Assembly (NCBI RefSeq): GCF_039655865.1
Contig: NZ_JBBYXL010000013.1
Span: 1 to 64,000, forward strand
DNA length: 64,000 nucleotides
Origin: Prosthecobacter sp. SYSU 5D2
GTDB taxonomy: Bacteria; Verrucomicrobiota; Verrucomicrobiia; Verrucomicrobiales; Verrucomicrobiaceae
Direction: 5' to 3'
This document shows positions 1 to 9,396 of this stretch, piece by piece. The number at the start of each line of letters is the position of its first letter. Position 1 is the first letter of the stretch. Below the pieces are notes generated by a model. The model was given only the letters and a program-made list of their open reading frames with translations. It did not search any database and was not told where the DNA came from. The position numbers and the translations under genes are program-made.

Positions 1-1211
1 CCAGCATCGTCACGACGCAAGGATGTAATAAGGTCTGCAAAGCGTGTCTTGTATTCAAGTGACTCGCGGGGGAACAACTCAGCATTGAAGCTGTCGAAAT
101 CATCGACCTCATCTTTGTAGAGTTTGCGTGCACCTACGGGGGACAGCAGATCCACTTGCGGAAAGGCTTCTCGAAGTCCATTAATGATGGAAGCCCGACA
201 CCATGTGTAAACCTCATTGACAGACACTGGAGCTTCATTCAAATCGAGTCGAACCCACGTTGTGGCAGCCACAAGTTCTGGGGCCAGCGCTACGTTCTGC
301 AAGTAGTCCACGAATGTGGATTTCCCTGATCCTACGGCTCCGATAAGTAGGAGAACTTTGTTGCGCAATTCGTTGGGTTGAGACAGGCGAGAAGTTATTT
401 CCTTTGGTGTACCAGTGTCTTCAATGAGCTGGGCCTGAGTTACGACGGGCGGGGCCGATGAACGAATCAAACTGTCAATCTCGTCGACGTATCGGGTTCT
501 TCTTCGCGATGGCACGTAAGCATCCTCGACAATTTTTTTGCGATCTTCCCAGCTACTAGGGTTGAATAAATTCTGGAATCGAGATGTAAGTAAGCGTCCG
601 AATTGATTATATTCGATTTGTTCATTACGAGCGGAAGTGCCACCAATCAGATTCAGCGGTCGTTCGAACTTTCGGGGTTTCAAACGCGCGTGAATCTCAC
701 CAGCACATTGCATTAGCATTTTGCAAGCAAGTGCAGTAACTATTGCAGCAAAGCTTTCCGTACCTGCGTGGGCATCTTGCAGGGAAAATGATTGAATGAC
801 TTCATCACTGTCGCTTTTCCGAAGCTCGGTCACCATGCCGTTCGATACGAGGCAAAAAATGCAGGGATTGATCCCCGAAGGATAGCAACTATTGATTTCG
901 CCTGCATACAACCGGGCTTCGCGGGCGGCTTCTATCAAATCTGCAACATCAGGGGCTTTCGCCTCCACCACGAGCACAGGCAATCCATAGAATACGACAA
1001 GGTAGTCGGGGTAATAAAGTTTGGCAGAGGTGCCTTTCCCGATGCTGAAGGCCCGAATATTGGCCTTGGTAAAGATGCATGTGGGTGGAATTGTCAGGCC
1101 AAAGGGTTGGGCATTTGACAGAAAGGGGGCGAGGAATTTCTGCTCCACATCGCTCTCTGATTCAAGCCCGTCGGCAGTGGACGGGAGCGGAATGATCGAC
1201 TGGTTCGTCAT
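1..1211 (-). CDS. Nuclease-like N-terminus fused to P-loop NTPase (partial, runs off left edge)
   Basis: The reading frame opens at ATG 1211 and stays open to position 1, giving about 403 residues of a truncated protein. Residues about 60-90 carry a PD-(D/E)XK nuclease signature: PD at 68-69, then E83-A-K85 at the end of a hydrophobic strand, as in type I restriction HsdR N-terminal domains. A Walker A motif (GAVGSGKST) sits at about residues 290-299, followed by a WVRLDLNEAP segment. I saw no helicase motifs, so this is not a standard HsdR. A nuclease joined to a P-loop ATPase resembles NTPase-based antiphage proteins, but that role is inference. GC content is clearly lower than in the rest of the window, which suggests transfer. 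The C-terminal part, which would settle the family, is outside the window. Confidence 0.75.
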   Translation of the reverse strand, partial: MTNQSIIPLPSTADGLESESDVEQKFLAPFLSNAQPFGLTIPPTCIFTKANIRAFSIGKGTSAKLYYPDYLVVFYGLPVLVVEAKAPDVADLIEAAREARLYAGEINSCYPSGINPCIFCLVSNGMVTELRKSDSDEVIQSFSLQDAHAGTESFAAIVTALACKMLMQCAGEIHARLKPRKFERPLNLIGGTSARNEQIEYNQFGRLLTSRFQNLFNPSSWEDRKKIVEDAYVPSRRRTRYVDEIDSLIRSSAPPVVTQAQLIEDTGTPKEITSRLSQPNELRNKVLLLIGAVGSGKSTFVDYLQNVALAPELVAATTWVRLDLNEAPVSVNEVYTWCRASIINGLREAFPQVDLLSPVGARKLYKDEVDDFDSFNAELFPRESLEYKTRFADLITSLRRDDA

Positions 1212-1837
1212 AATTTAGGTTGAAGTCTCAGCGCAATGGAGTTCAATACAGGCCCATGTAAACACCACTTGGCCATACCAAGGAGCAATTAATGTATCGC
1301 TGTGACAGCCCGACTTCGGTCGGGCTGTCCTTTTTTGGTTTTTCCGCCATAGTCGCATTTTTCAATCGGGTGGGTTGCCCAGCAGGGATTATTCGTTCAC
1401 TAGCCCTTAATTCATACTCGTTTCGCGAAATCTTGTTCACGTTGAATCCGTTTCAAGACACCACAATAACACGGATCGTTGTACAGTAACTCGCTGTTGG
1501 CCAGAACAAAGTCCTCAAAATTAAGAAATTATTTCAATAATATTTTGGTTATTTTGTCTAGCAAGACGAAATTTTTAAGCCTTTTGGATCTTGCAGAGAT
1601 GCACTCCTCCTCAATCCTTTGACCAAAGCCACACCATATATCAAACCTAAGCCGAGAACAGCGCCCCTTCCCAGAGTGTCAGTTCGTGCCCGGTCCTCAG
1701 GAATTGCGGTCCGTGCGGCGCACGCCCGGCCATACTTGCTCACGATGGCGTCGTCGAACTCCCAACCCCCGCAAACACCCGGTTGATTCAGGGGTTTCCC
1801 GTTCTAGATTTATGTCCGGCTCTCCCGGAGCATCCCG
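1212..1837. other. Gene-free AT-richer junction between the nuclease-NTPase gene and kup
   Basis: This 626-base stretch has no convincing gene. Only ORFs of 60-90 codons without family resemblance cross it. It holds one strong plus-strand terminator (1304-1336) that no complete plus-strand gene in the window accounts for. Composition changes from AT-rich (to about 1650) to GC-rich just before kup. I saw no tRNA or recognisable riboswitch. Confidence 0.6.
1304..1336 (+). terminator. Intrinsic terminator with TTCG tetraloop
   Basis: A perfect 11-bp stem (1304-1314 with 1319-1329) is closed by a TTCG loop and followed by C and six T. The opposite side has no T-tract, so it acts on plus-strand transcripts. 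No plus-strand gene lies upstream in the window. Confidence 0.85.
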
Positions 1838-3721
1838 ATGTCCGAACATAAAGCGTCTAACAACTGGTCCCTGGCCCTGGTGGCCCTGGGTGTGGTCTTT
1901 GGGGACATTGGCACCAGCCCCCTGTATGCCCTGAGGGAAAGCCTGGACCATGCCGGATACGATCCGGCTGTGCACGGGGTGGAGATGGTCTATGGACCCA
2001 TCTCGCTGATGTTCTGGTCCCTGACCATCATGGTCTCCATCAAGTACCTGAGCCTGCTCAGCTATGCCACCGCCCAGGGCGAGGGCGGCATGTTTGCCCT
2101 GCTTTCCCTGCTGCGCTCCAAGAAGGAGGCCCTGTCACCCAGAAGCAAAGGCGTGGTGCTCATGGTGGTGCTGTTTGGGGCGTCCCTGCTCTACGGAGAT
2201 GGCATGATCACCCCCGCCATCTCGGTGCTGTCGGCGGTGGAGGGCCTGAAGCAGCTCAATCCGGAATTCAGCCACTGGGTGGTGCCCATCGCCGTGGGCA
2301 TTCTTATGGGCCTGTTCATGGTGCAGAAGCATGGTACCGCGAAGATCGGCGTGGCCTTTGGGCCGCTGATGATTGTGTGGTTCTTTGCACTGGGCGGGCT
2401 GGGTTTATACCGCTTCCTGGAGCACCCGGAAGTGATCCAGTCCCTCTCCCCGCACTGGGGCATCCTCTATCTGTGGGACCATGGGTATCACGGCATTGTC
2501 ATCATGGGCATGGTGCTGCTGGCGGTGACCGGCTGTGAGGCGCTGTATGCGGACATCGGCCACTTTGGGCACAAGCCGCTCCAGCGTGCCTGGTTCGTCC
2601 TGGTCTGGCCGGCGCTGACGCTGAACTACCTCGGCCAGGGTGCCCTGGTGGTGCATGATCCTGCCGCCCTAGAGCATCCTTTTTTCCACCTGGTGCCGCA
2701 GGGCCTGCTGGTGCCCATGATCATCCTGGCCACCGGGGCCACCATCATCGCCTCCCAGGCCATGATCACCGGCGTCTTCTCCCTGACCCAGCAGGCCGTG
2801 CAGCTCGGTTACCTGCCGCGTTTGAGGATCGTCCATACCAACCCCGATGTGCGCGGCCAGATCTACATGCCGCAGGTGAACTTCATCCTCATGGCGGCCT
2901 GCATCGCCCTCGTCATCGGCTTCCAGACCTCCAGTGCGCTGGCCTCTGCTTATGGCCTTTCCGTTTCCTTGGAGATGCTGCTGACGAGCATCTTGTTCTT
3001 CTTTGTCTCGCGCCGCATTTGGGGCTGGCCTTTCTGGAAGGCCTTTCTCCCGGTCATGGTCTTTGTCACCATCGAGGCCGGGTATGTGGCCGGCAGTCTG
3101 GTGAAGTTTATGCAGGGCGCCTGGTTCCCGCTGGCGATGGCTGCGGTCATCTGGATCATCATGAAAACCTGGATGGACGGGCGGGCGGTGCTCTTCCAGG
3201 CCATGCAGCGTGGCCGGCTGCCGGTGAGCTTCCTGATCGAAGAGATCCAAAAGGACCGCATCATCCGCGTGCCGGGCACCGCTGTGTTCATGTCCGCCAG
3301 TGCGGACGGTCTGCCGCTGGCGCTGCTGCATCACTTGAAGCATAACAAAGCCCTGCACAAACAGGTGGTCCTGCTGACCGTGAAGTTTGAAGACGTCGCC
3401 CATGTGGGCCAGGAGGCCCGTCATGAGATCGAGCAGCACTGCGATGAATTCTACCGCGTGGTGTTGCGCTACGGCTTTGCGGAATCGCCGCGAGTGTTTG
3501 ACGACCTCTGCGACGCCCTCACTGAAAAAACCAAGCTCAAGCGCGGGGCCGTCACCTTTTATCAAAGCCGGGAGATCCTCCTCACCAACGGCCCCGGCAA
3601 GATGGCCCGCTGGCGGAAGAACCTCTTCGTCACCCTCAGCCGCATGTCCCGCCCGGCGACAGGATACTTTGAGCTGCCGCCACGCCAGGTCTGCGAGCTG
3701 GGCATCCAGCTCGAGGTGTGA
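1838..3721 (+). CDS. kup: Kup-type potassium uptake transporter
   Basis: The 627-residue product matches the usual length of the KUP/HAK/KT family, which imports K+ with protons across the inner membrane. The diagnostic GDIGTSPLYAL block is at about residues 23-33 in the first membrane helix. It is followed by about eleven more hydrophobic segments to residue about 440, then a soluble C-terminal domain of about 190 residues. The GEGGMFALLSLL segment typical of the family follows helix 2. The start MSEHKASNNWSL fits the short cytosolic N-terminus. The gene stands alone after a long non-coding stretch; a small downstream gene begins 26 bases after the stop and may be cotranscribed. I found no recognisable K+ or c-di-AMP riboswitch in the leader. 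Confidence 0.95.
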   Translation: MSEHKASNNWSLALVALGVVFGDIGTSPLYALRESLDHAGYDPAVHGVEMVYGPISLMFWSLTIMVSIKYLSLLSYATAQGEGGMFALLSLLRSKKEALSPRSKGVVLMVVLFGASLLYGDGMITPAISVLSAVEGLKQLNPEFSHWVVPIAVGILMGLFMVQKHGTAKIGVAFGPLMIVWFFALGGLGLYRFLEHPEVIQSLSPHWGILYLWDHGYHGIVIMGMVLLAVTGCEALYADIGHFGHKPLQRAWFVLVWPALTLNYLGQGALVVHDPAALEHPFFHLVPQGLLVPMIILATGATIIASQAMITGVFSLTQQAVQLGYLPRLRIVHTNPDVRGQIYMPQVNFILMAACIALVIGFQTSSALASAYGLSVSLEMLLTSILFFFVSRRIWGWPFWKAFLPVMVFVTIEAGYVAGSLVKFMQGAWFPLAMAAVIWIIMKTWMDGRAVLFQAMQRGRLPVSFLIEEIQKDRIIRVPGTAVFMSASADGLPLALLHHLKHNKALHKQVVLLTVKFEDVAHVGQEARHEIEQHCDEFYRVVLRYGFAESPRVFDDLCDALTEKTKLKRGAVTFYQSREILLTNGPGKMARWRKNLFVTLSRMSRPATGYFELPPRQVCELGIQLEV

Positions 3722-3747
3722 GGGCCGGGTTAACCTAAAGTGTAACA

Positions 3748-4176
3748 ATGGACAAGGACCTCCTGGAAAAGCTGAGGAAGATCGAGCGTCTGTACGCAGG
3801 CGCTACTACGGCAGGCGAGAAGGAGGCGGCTGCGGATGCCATGGCACGCATCACCCGCCGGCTCCAGGAAACGGTGCGCACCGAGGCCGCCATCGAATAC
3901 AAGTTCACCCTCACGGATGCCTGGTCCAAGAAGCTCTTCATCGCCCTGCTGCGGCGGTATTCCCTGCGGCCCTACAGGTATGCGCGGCAGAGACGCACCA
4001 CCGTCATGGTGCGCGTGCCGCGCAGTTTTGTGGACCAGACCTTGTGGCCGGAGTTTCTGGAGCTGAGTGCGGTGCTAAAGAACTATCTGGACGAGATGAC
4101 CGAGCAGGTGATCCGCCAGGGAATTCATGAAGATGCTGCTGAAGAAGACGTGGTTAGCGGCGAGTATTTGGACTGA
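3748..4176 (+). CDS. Small protein with DUF2786-like N-terminus
   Basis: This is a 142-residue soluble protein. Its first 45 residues (LLEKLRKIERLYAG, then TAGEKEAAADAMARI) resemble DUF2786, a short helical domain found in phage-related and other bacterial proteins. Residues 55-140 are basic and then acidic, with an SRPY/RYARQRRTTVMVRVP segment; I do not recognise a second domain. It begins 26 bases after kup on the same strand and could share its transcript. Function unknown. Confidence 0.6.
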   Translation: MDKDLLEKLRKIERLYAGATTAGEKEAAADAMARITRRLQETVRTEAAIEYKFTLTDAWSKKLFIALLRRYSLRPYRYARQRRTTVMVRVPRSFVDQTLWPEFLELSAVLKNYLDEMTEQVIRQGIHEDAAEEDVVSGEYLD

Positions 4177-4266
4177 TACTATTCCCAGGATGGGGGAGGA
4201 AAAAGGACGTTAAAATCCCCTTTGACGCCCCAAGCATTCTGTAATTATTTCCCCTCCCCCCAATCC

Positions 4267-5403
4267 ATGCGTCAAAAAACCTCTGATCTGCGTTACTTGT
4301 ACGCTTCCATCATCCTGCATGTGCGAAGCGGCACAGCGACCTCCCGGACCACCCTGGCCAGCACCCTGGGGATCTCGGCTTCGACGGTGGGGATCTATGT
4401 GGACCAGCTTTTGGCCACGGGGCATCTGACCGAAACAGGCCTGGAGCATGGCAGCATGGGAAGGCCTAAGCGGATGCTTAGGACAAGTGCCGTGCCAGGC
4501 TGGTTTGCGGGGGTGGAGTTCACGGCCAACCGAGTGCAACTGACCGGCGTGGACTTTGCTGGAATGGCCATGGGTGCCATGGAAATTCCTTTGCCCAACA
4601 AGCCCGCAGCACCCGAAATCCAGCACCTGATTTTCGATGCTCTCAAACACATGATCCATGAGCAGCCGCTCCGCTTGCTGGGCATCGGCGTGGGAGCACC
4701 CGGTCTGGTCAATACCGGGACCGGCGTCTGTTTGAGGTTTGACTTCATTCCCGGCTGGGAAAACATCCCCCTTCGGGACAGCCTGTATCATCGCTTTGGC
4801 GTGCCGGTGAGGGTGGAAAACAGCCTGCGGGCGATCGCGCTGGCCGAGCGGTGGTTTGGCAGCCACCAGAAGGAGAAGGACTACCTCATTGTCGCTGCCC
4901 GCAGCGGGTTTGGAATCGCCTCCGTGCAAGGTGGCCAGTTGATGCACGGGGCCAATCATGCTGCGGGCGAGATTGGCTTGTGGCCATGGGAGACGGCCGG
5001 GGAAGGCGCGGCCCAGGAGCTGCATCACAGCCTGAGCGCCCCCATGGTGTACCGGCGGCTGGCCGGCCTGAGCGAGACCGCCCCGGTGCCCAAGGACCTG
5101 TACACGGCCCTGTTCAGCCTGGCCCACGAAAGAGGTGAGCGCTGGGACAGGGTGGCAGAAGATTTCGGCCGGGTGCTGGCCTGCGTGCAACTGCTGCTGG
5201 ATCCGCGCCTGTGCCTGCTGCACGGACCCTTGACCGCGCTGGGAGAGCCCTTCTGCCGCGCCATCATGAAGGCGGCGCTGCGCATCGCGCCGGCTTTGAA
5301 CGACATTCCCCTGATCCTGAACTGCACGCAACTGGGTGACGAAGCCGGGGCACTGGGAGCAGCCAGCCTGGCGATGGAAGACTGGTCGCCTAACCACATT
5401 TAA
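4267..5403 (+). CDS. ROK-family transcriptional regulator / sugar kinase-like protein
   Basis: The product has about 378 residues. An N-terminal winged-helix part (about 1-70: TLASTLGISASTVGIYVDQLLATGHL) is followed by a ROK actin-like ATPase fold (GVEFTANRVQLTGVDFAG, then GIGVGAPGLVNTG). This is the architecture of NagC/XylR-type repressors that sense sugars. The CXCGXXGCXE zinc motif of ROK kinases is not evident (the region reads HAAGEIGLWPW), which favours a regulator over an active kinase. ATG 4267 (MRQKTSDLRYLY) is preferred over an upstream TTG at 4222 because family homology begins near it. It converges with the AsmA-like gene, with only 6 bases between the stops. Confidence 0.82.
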   Translation: MRQKTSDLRYLYASIILHVRSGTATSRTTLASTLGISASTVGIYVDQLLATGHLTETGLEHGSMGRPKRMLRTSAVPGWFAGVEFTANRVQLTGVDFAGMAMGAMEIPLPNKPAAPEIQHLIFDALKHMIHEQPLRLLGIGVGAPGLVNTGTGVCLRFDFIPGWENIPLRDSLYHRFGVPVRVENSLRAIALAERWFGSHQKEKDYLIVAARSGFGIASVQGGQLMHGANHAAGEIGLWPWETAGEGAAQELHHSLSAPMVYRRLAGLSETAPVPKDLYTALFSLAHERGERWDRVAEDFGRVLACVQLLLDPRLCLLHGPLTALGEPFCRAIMKAALRIAPALNDIPLILNCTQLGDEAGALGAASLAMEDWSPNHI

Positions 5404-5409
5404 CACCTT

Positions 5410-6951
5410 TTAGCGGCCTAACAAACCGCCCCCGATTCCTTCCAGCAGCCTGACTCCGGTCTCCACGGCCTTGCCTGTCGTATCGGTGGCCTCTTTGATC
5501 ACACCGCCCGGGAGCACTGCGGCTTCCTTGCCCAGAACTGGGGTCAGCAAAAGCTCGCTGCCCTGGCCGACGATCTGGCCGGCACCGTCCAGCACCGCCT
5601 TGCCTGCCGCAGCGGCCAGGCGGGCGCTCAGGTCCTCCTGGGGTGACTGCATGCTGCCGGTGATGCGCAAGGATGTCCATAACATGCCGGCAGGGCCTGT
5701 GGGGTGGGTGCTGGTAAAGACATGCTGCTGCGCGCCGGGGATCCACTTCAGGGTTTCCGGCGTCACGCCTAACAAAAAGTGACCTTCGATCTGGTCACCC
5801 TCGACGAGCAGGTTTCCGTCCAGGTATAACAAACCGTTGGATTGGAGGATAACTTTGTCAAACTGGCGGCGGCTACCGTTGACTGTGACTTCAGAGGTGG
5901 CGACATCCAGCACAATGCGCTTAAAGCGCTCCACGCCGGTATAACTGGCAAGTTCGTCAAGAATGGGAAGGGCGGTGAGCACGCCTTCACGCAATTCCAG
6001 CCGGCCCGAGACCACAGGCGCGGAAAGGCTGCTGCCACGGGCTTTCAGGTCGGCGTCCAGTTTGCCGCTGAGGCGGATGCGCCAGTCCTCCGTCAGGCAT
6101 TCGCGCAGGGGGATGCCGGTGATACTGGCGCTGCCTTCCCAGGTGCCGTCCAGGGGGCGCAGGTGGCCGCGCGCGGTGATCTCGCCCGCCTCCAGCCAGG
6201 TCAGCGTGGCCTCTTTCAGATGCAAGTCATCGCGGCTGACCCGCACGGAGGCCCGGCTGAGGTTCAGCTTCATGGGGACCGTCTGCGCCGGGAGCATGAT
6301 GGGCGTCTCGACAATGCCGCCCTCCACCACGCCTTGCAGGGAGGTCTCCCCCTGCTGCCAGGTGCTGAGGCGAACCCCCGCATCCCGCAGGTTCCACGGT
6401 CCGGGATGAAGCAATGTGAAACGGTCCACGCGGATGCCATCCACCTCTGCCTCGGTGGGCAGATACCGGCGCAGCCAGGCGGGGATGCCGCTGTCCGCAG
6501 CTTCAATCTGGACTTCCGGCGGCGGGGTGGATGCCCTGGCCGGGGCGGGCGCTGCGCCCACGGCCTGAGGCAGATGCTCGACAGTGATGGAATCCACGCC
6601 GGTGCCGACGGTGCGCCATTTGCCCTGGCGGAAGGCGTTCCAGTCCAGCGTGGTGTGGAAGCCGTTCAGGCGGGCCTGCCAGCCGGTGGCGGTGCTCAGG
6701 CCGGCTTCCGTGGCGGTGACTTCGTCGCCCGTCCAGCGCAGAGGGGAGAGGGTGACCTGCGCCTGCATCTGGCGCCCAAAGGCCTGCTCCATCCGGCTGC
6801 GAAAGGCCTCCTCCTGGAGGTAGCCGCGCACCCAGTTCATCACCAGCATGGGCATCAGCAATATCAGCACGATGCCCGTCACCACCAGACCGGCAGCTGC
6901 GAACAGCCAGCGGGAGCTTTTGCCTGAACGACGACGGGTGCGCTTGCTCAT
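5410..6951 (-). CDS. AsmA-like envelope protein
   Basis: The 513-residue protein has a basic N-terminus (MSKRTRRRSGKS), one membrane helix at about residues 14-36, and then a long periplasmic part rich in beta-strand. A GVLTALPILDELASYTGV segment near residue 360 resembles the AsmA C-terminal region. Many repeating short strands (ITARGHLRP, RLSGKLDADLKA, VSGRLELREG) are typical of AsmA/DUF748-type bridge proteins involved in outer-membrane lipid homeostasis. The frame continues upstream, but ATG 6951 is the start that leaves a proper membrane anchor. The tail ends in glycine-rich sequence (GGGLLGR). It diverges from the ABC transporter at 7057. Confidence 0.7.
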   Translation of the reverse strand: MSKRTRRRSGKSSRWLFAAAGLVVTGIVLILLMPMLVMNWVRGYLQEEAFRSRMEQAFGRQMQAQVTLSPLRWTGDEVTATEAGLSTATGWQARLNGFHTTLDWNAFRQGKWRTVGTGVDSITVEHLPQAVGAAPAPARASTPPPEVQIEAADSGIPAWLRRYLPTEAEVDGIRVDRFTLLHPGPWNLRDAGVRLSTWQQGETSLQGVVEGGIVETPIMLPAQTVPMKLNLSRASVRVSRDDLHLKEATLTWLEAGEITARGHLRPLDGTWEGSASITGIPLRECLTEDWRIRLSGKLDADLKARGSSLSAPVVSGRLELREGVLTALPILDELASYTGVERFKRIVLDVATSEVTVNGSRRQFDKVILQSNGLLYLDGNLLVEGDQIEGHFLLGVTPETLKWIPGAQQHVFTSTHPTGPAGMLWTSLRITGSMQSPQEDLSARLAAAAGKAVLDGAGQIVGQGSELLLTPVLGKEAAVLPGGVIKEATDTTGKAVETGVRLLEGIGGGLLGR

Positions 6952-7056
6952 ATGGCCAGCATAACTGCCTAGAATGCCGGTGAACGCAAAAAAATGTTCA
7001 CCCGGAGAGACTTTATCTTGCCACGCGGTTCTCCATACCCGGTATAACAACCGCGT

Positions 7057-8844
7057 ATGCTTGAATCCATCAACATCGGTCTTGAAGTGGATGCCCCTCC
7101 TGGCTCGGAGGCGGAAAGCCTGCACCTTTTGCGCGAGGTCAGCTTCAGCCTGCCGCAGGGTCATTTGATGGCGATCGTCGGCCCATCCGGCTGTGGCAAG
7201 ACGACGCTGCTGAAGGTCATCGCGGGCATTCTTGAGCAGAGTGATGGCGTGCTGAAGTGGGAGAACCGAGACCTCAAGGAGGAGGAGGATTTGCATCCAG
7301 GGGAGCTGGGTTATGTGCCGCAGTTCAGCGTCGCGCATGATCTGCTGACAGTGGAGGAATGCGTGGTCAGCAGCATGTCCTTGCGCACGCAGCTTCCGGG
7401 ATCAGATGACTTTGAAACCAAGCTGGACCACATCCTGGCCGTCACGGGCCTGACGGAGCTGGCGGACCGGCGGGTGAAGGTGCTCTCCGGCGGCCAGAAG
7501 CGGCGGCTGGGCCTGGCGTTGGAGCTCGTCACCAATCCCTGCCTGCTGCTGTGCGATGAGGTGACCAGCGGCCTGGACCCGAAGTCCGAACATGAGATCA
7601 CTTCGCTGCTGCGCGTGCTGGCGCAGGAAAACAAACGCCGGGTGGTGATCAATGTCACCCACAGCCTGGCCAGCCTGGAGGCCTTCGACAGCGTGCTGGT
7701 CATGTATCAGGGGCGGCTCGTTTACCATGGCCCGCCGAAGCTGCTCACTCATTACTTTACCGTGGAGCATCCTGAAGATGTCTATCTGCGCCTGACCCAG
7801 CGCGAGGCCCAGGAGTGGCATGAATCCTGGCAGAAAAAGCGCAGCTATTACGAGCAGATGCTGATGGAAAAGAAGGACATGCCAGAGTTCGGGCCCAAGA
7901 AGGAAATTCTGCGGGAGTCCGGCGCCGGGGAGCCGGAGGACACAGATTCCGACGGGGACAAGCCGCACCCGCTGGCTTCTGAGGAGCTGCCGGGCCTCTT
8001 CAGCCAGGTCTTCACCCTGCTGTCGCGGCGCTGGACGATCTTCCGGCGGGACAAGGGCCAGGTGTGGCTGCATCTGGCCATGCTCTTTGGCTTTCCGCTG
8101 CTGGTGGTCATCTTTGCGCTGGATGGCATCGCCCCGCTGAAGCAGCTCAACCAGCGGCAGGATGGAGATATCGTCTATGAGATGCAAAGGCAGGCCGAGC
8201 ATCAGCTCGAGCAGCTCCAGGCCGGGGGCATCGTCAGCGGGCTCATCATGCTGCAGGTGGTGTTGGTCACGCTGATGGCCAGCAACAACGCCGCGCGCGA
8301 GATCTCCGGTGAACGGCTGATTTTGGAACGCGAGAAACTGGGAGGGCTCAGCACGCTGGCCTATCTCATCAGCAAGGTGCTTTTCCTGGGGGTCTTTGTG
8401 CTGGCGCAAAGCCTGTGGATGGGGCTGTTTGTGGACATGGTCGTCGGTGGCCTGCCAGGGGATCTGCTGGTGAAGCTGGTCCTTTTGGTCCTGGCCTCCG
8501 CCGCGATGACGAGCATCTGCCTGGGCATCAGCGCCCTGAGCCGCAGCCCGGAAAAAGCCACCATCCTCAGTATCTACCTGGTCGGTTTCCAACTGCCCCT
8601 TTCCGGCGCGGTGCTCACGCTGCCAAGCTGGCTGGAAGGCGCGGTGAATCCCTTCATCGCCGCCTTCTGGGCCTGGTCCGGCAGCCTGCGCAGCCTCAGT
8701 GACACCGCCTTTTACGACGCCGTGAAAAAAGTCACCGACACCTCCCTGGTCTCGGCGGAGCTCGCCGCCTTTGTGCTTCTGGCGCATGTGGTCATCGGCC
8801 TGTGTATGGCCTATGTGGGCAGCAAGAACAGCCAGTGGGAGTAG
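7057..8844 (+). CDS. ABC-2 type transporter, fused ATPase and permease
   Basis: This is a 595-residue half-transporter of the ABCG-like order. The nucleotide-binding domain comes first, with Walker A GPSGCGKTT at 42-50, signature LSGGQKRR at about 143, and Walker B CLLLCDE followed by TSGLDP at about 163-175. An acidic linker (about 285-320) leads to a membrane domain with about six helices (340-595). An ALSRSPEKA segment lies in the permease. Cargo cannot be told from sequence; lipid or drug export are the usual roles. It is transcribed divergently from the AsmA-like gene. The TAG stop overlaps the first base of a GAATGAC heptamer. Confidence 0.88.
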   Translation: MLESINIGLEVDAPPGSEAESLHLLREVSFSLPQGHLMAIVGPSGCGKTTLLKVIAGILEQSDGVLKWENRDLKEEEDLHPGELGYVPQFSVAHDLLTVEECVVSSMSLRTQLPGSDDFETKLDHILAVTGLTELADRRVKVLSGGQKRRLGLALELVTNPCLLLCDEVTSGLDPKSEHEITSLLRVLAQENKRRVVINVTHSLASLEAFDSVLVMYQGRLVYHGPPKLLTHYFTVEHPEDVYLRLTQREAQEWHESWQKKRSYYEQMLMEKKDMPEFGPKKEILRESGAGEPEDTDSDGDKPHPLASEELPGLFSQVFTLLSRRWTIFRRDKGQVWLHLAMLFGFPLLVVIFALDGIAPLKQLNQRQDGDIVYEMQRQAEHQLEQLQAGGIVSGLIMLQVVLVTLMASNNAAREISGERLILEREKLGGLSTLAYLISKVLFLGVFVLAQSLWMGLFVDMVVGGLPGDLLVKLVLLVLASAAMTSICLGISALSRSPEKATILSIYLVGFQLPLSGAVLTLPSWLEGAVNPFIAAFWAWSGSLRSLSDTAFYDAVKKVTDTSLVSAELAAFVLLAHVVIGLCMAYVGSKNSQWE

Positions 8845-8857
8845 AATGACGAATGTT
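8844..8857. repeat. Degenerate GAATGAC heptamer pair
   Basis: GAATGAC is followed in register by GAATGTT, starting at the last base of the stop codon of the ABC transporter gene. The same unit forms longer arrays at 15467, 36836 and 61830. Confidence 0.45.
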
Positions 8858-8943
8858 TGTAACGACTCAGGCAGGAGGTGGCAAGTCTGTGAATATGCTG
8901 GGCTCTTTTGTCGCCCCTTTGGGGCTGGTACAGTCCGGTTGCT

Positions 8944-9282
8944 TTATGGGAAGCAACTTGTCTGGGCGTCCAAACCGGCCATCATCTCCTGGATCCGCCC
9001 CCGGTTGACCTCGTTCAACCAGATGGCGGCCTGGGCGCGAAACTGGGGCGTGCCGCAGATTTTAAAGGCTCCCGTCGCCCGATCCAGGTGGACATGATCC
9101 GATTTGGAGAAAACGATGCCGTCCCACATCAAGACTTCTTTTAATGACGTGGTGTTAAGTTTCCGCATCAGCCCATCCAGCTCATGGATCCTGCTGTGGT
9201 TGAGCCCCTGGGTCTGGCAGCGGCTTTCACACGCCTGAAGAAGCATCAATGCCAAAATCTTGAGGACGACGAGTCTCGACAT
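8944..9282 (-). CDS. Small putative exported protein
   Basis: The product has 112 residues if it starts at ATG 9282 (MSRLVVLKILALMLLQACES), which gives a short basic N-terminus, a hydrophobic stretch and a cysteine at about position 16 compatible with a lipoprotein or secretion signal. The longer upstream frame adds 28 residues without signal character. The mature part (HELDGLMRKLNTTSLKEVLMWDGIVFSK, split by charged turns) is not a family I recognise. It diverges from the small gene at 9397. Confidence 0.5.
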   Translation of the reverse strand: MSRLVVLKILALMLLQACESRCQTQGLNHSRIHELDGLMRKLNTTSLKEVLMWDGIVFSKSDHVHLDRATGAFKICGTPQFRAQAAIWLNEVNRGRIQEMMAGLDAQTSCFP

Positions 9283-9396
9283 GCGGTTAGGGGTCGTTGC
9301 CCTTCCTATGGCTTTCAATGGGAAAAAGGCGGACCCCTTCAATATCCTGCATGAGCATACATCCATGGAGCCTGCCTGTTCCTATTCAGAAGCAGA

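Noticed and set aside
1304-1336. Possible attachment site or tRNA end
   Set aside because: The stem-loop with T run is a normal terminator; no tRNA arms are visible before it.
2669-3748. A 359-codon minus-strand frame opposite kup
   Set aside because: It is antisense to a well-supported gene; composition is His/Asp/Arg-rich low-complexity, typical of a shadow.
7402-8787. A 461-codon minus-strand frame opposite the ABC transporter
   Set aside because: Gln/His-rich antisense shadow of a gene with full ABC motifs.
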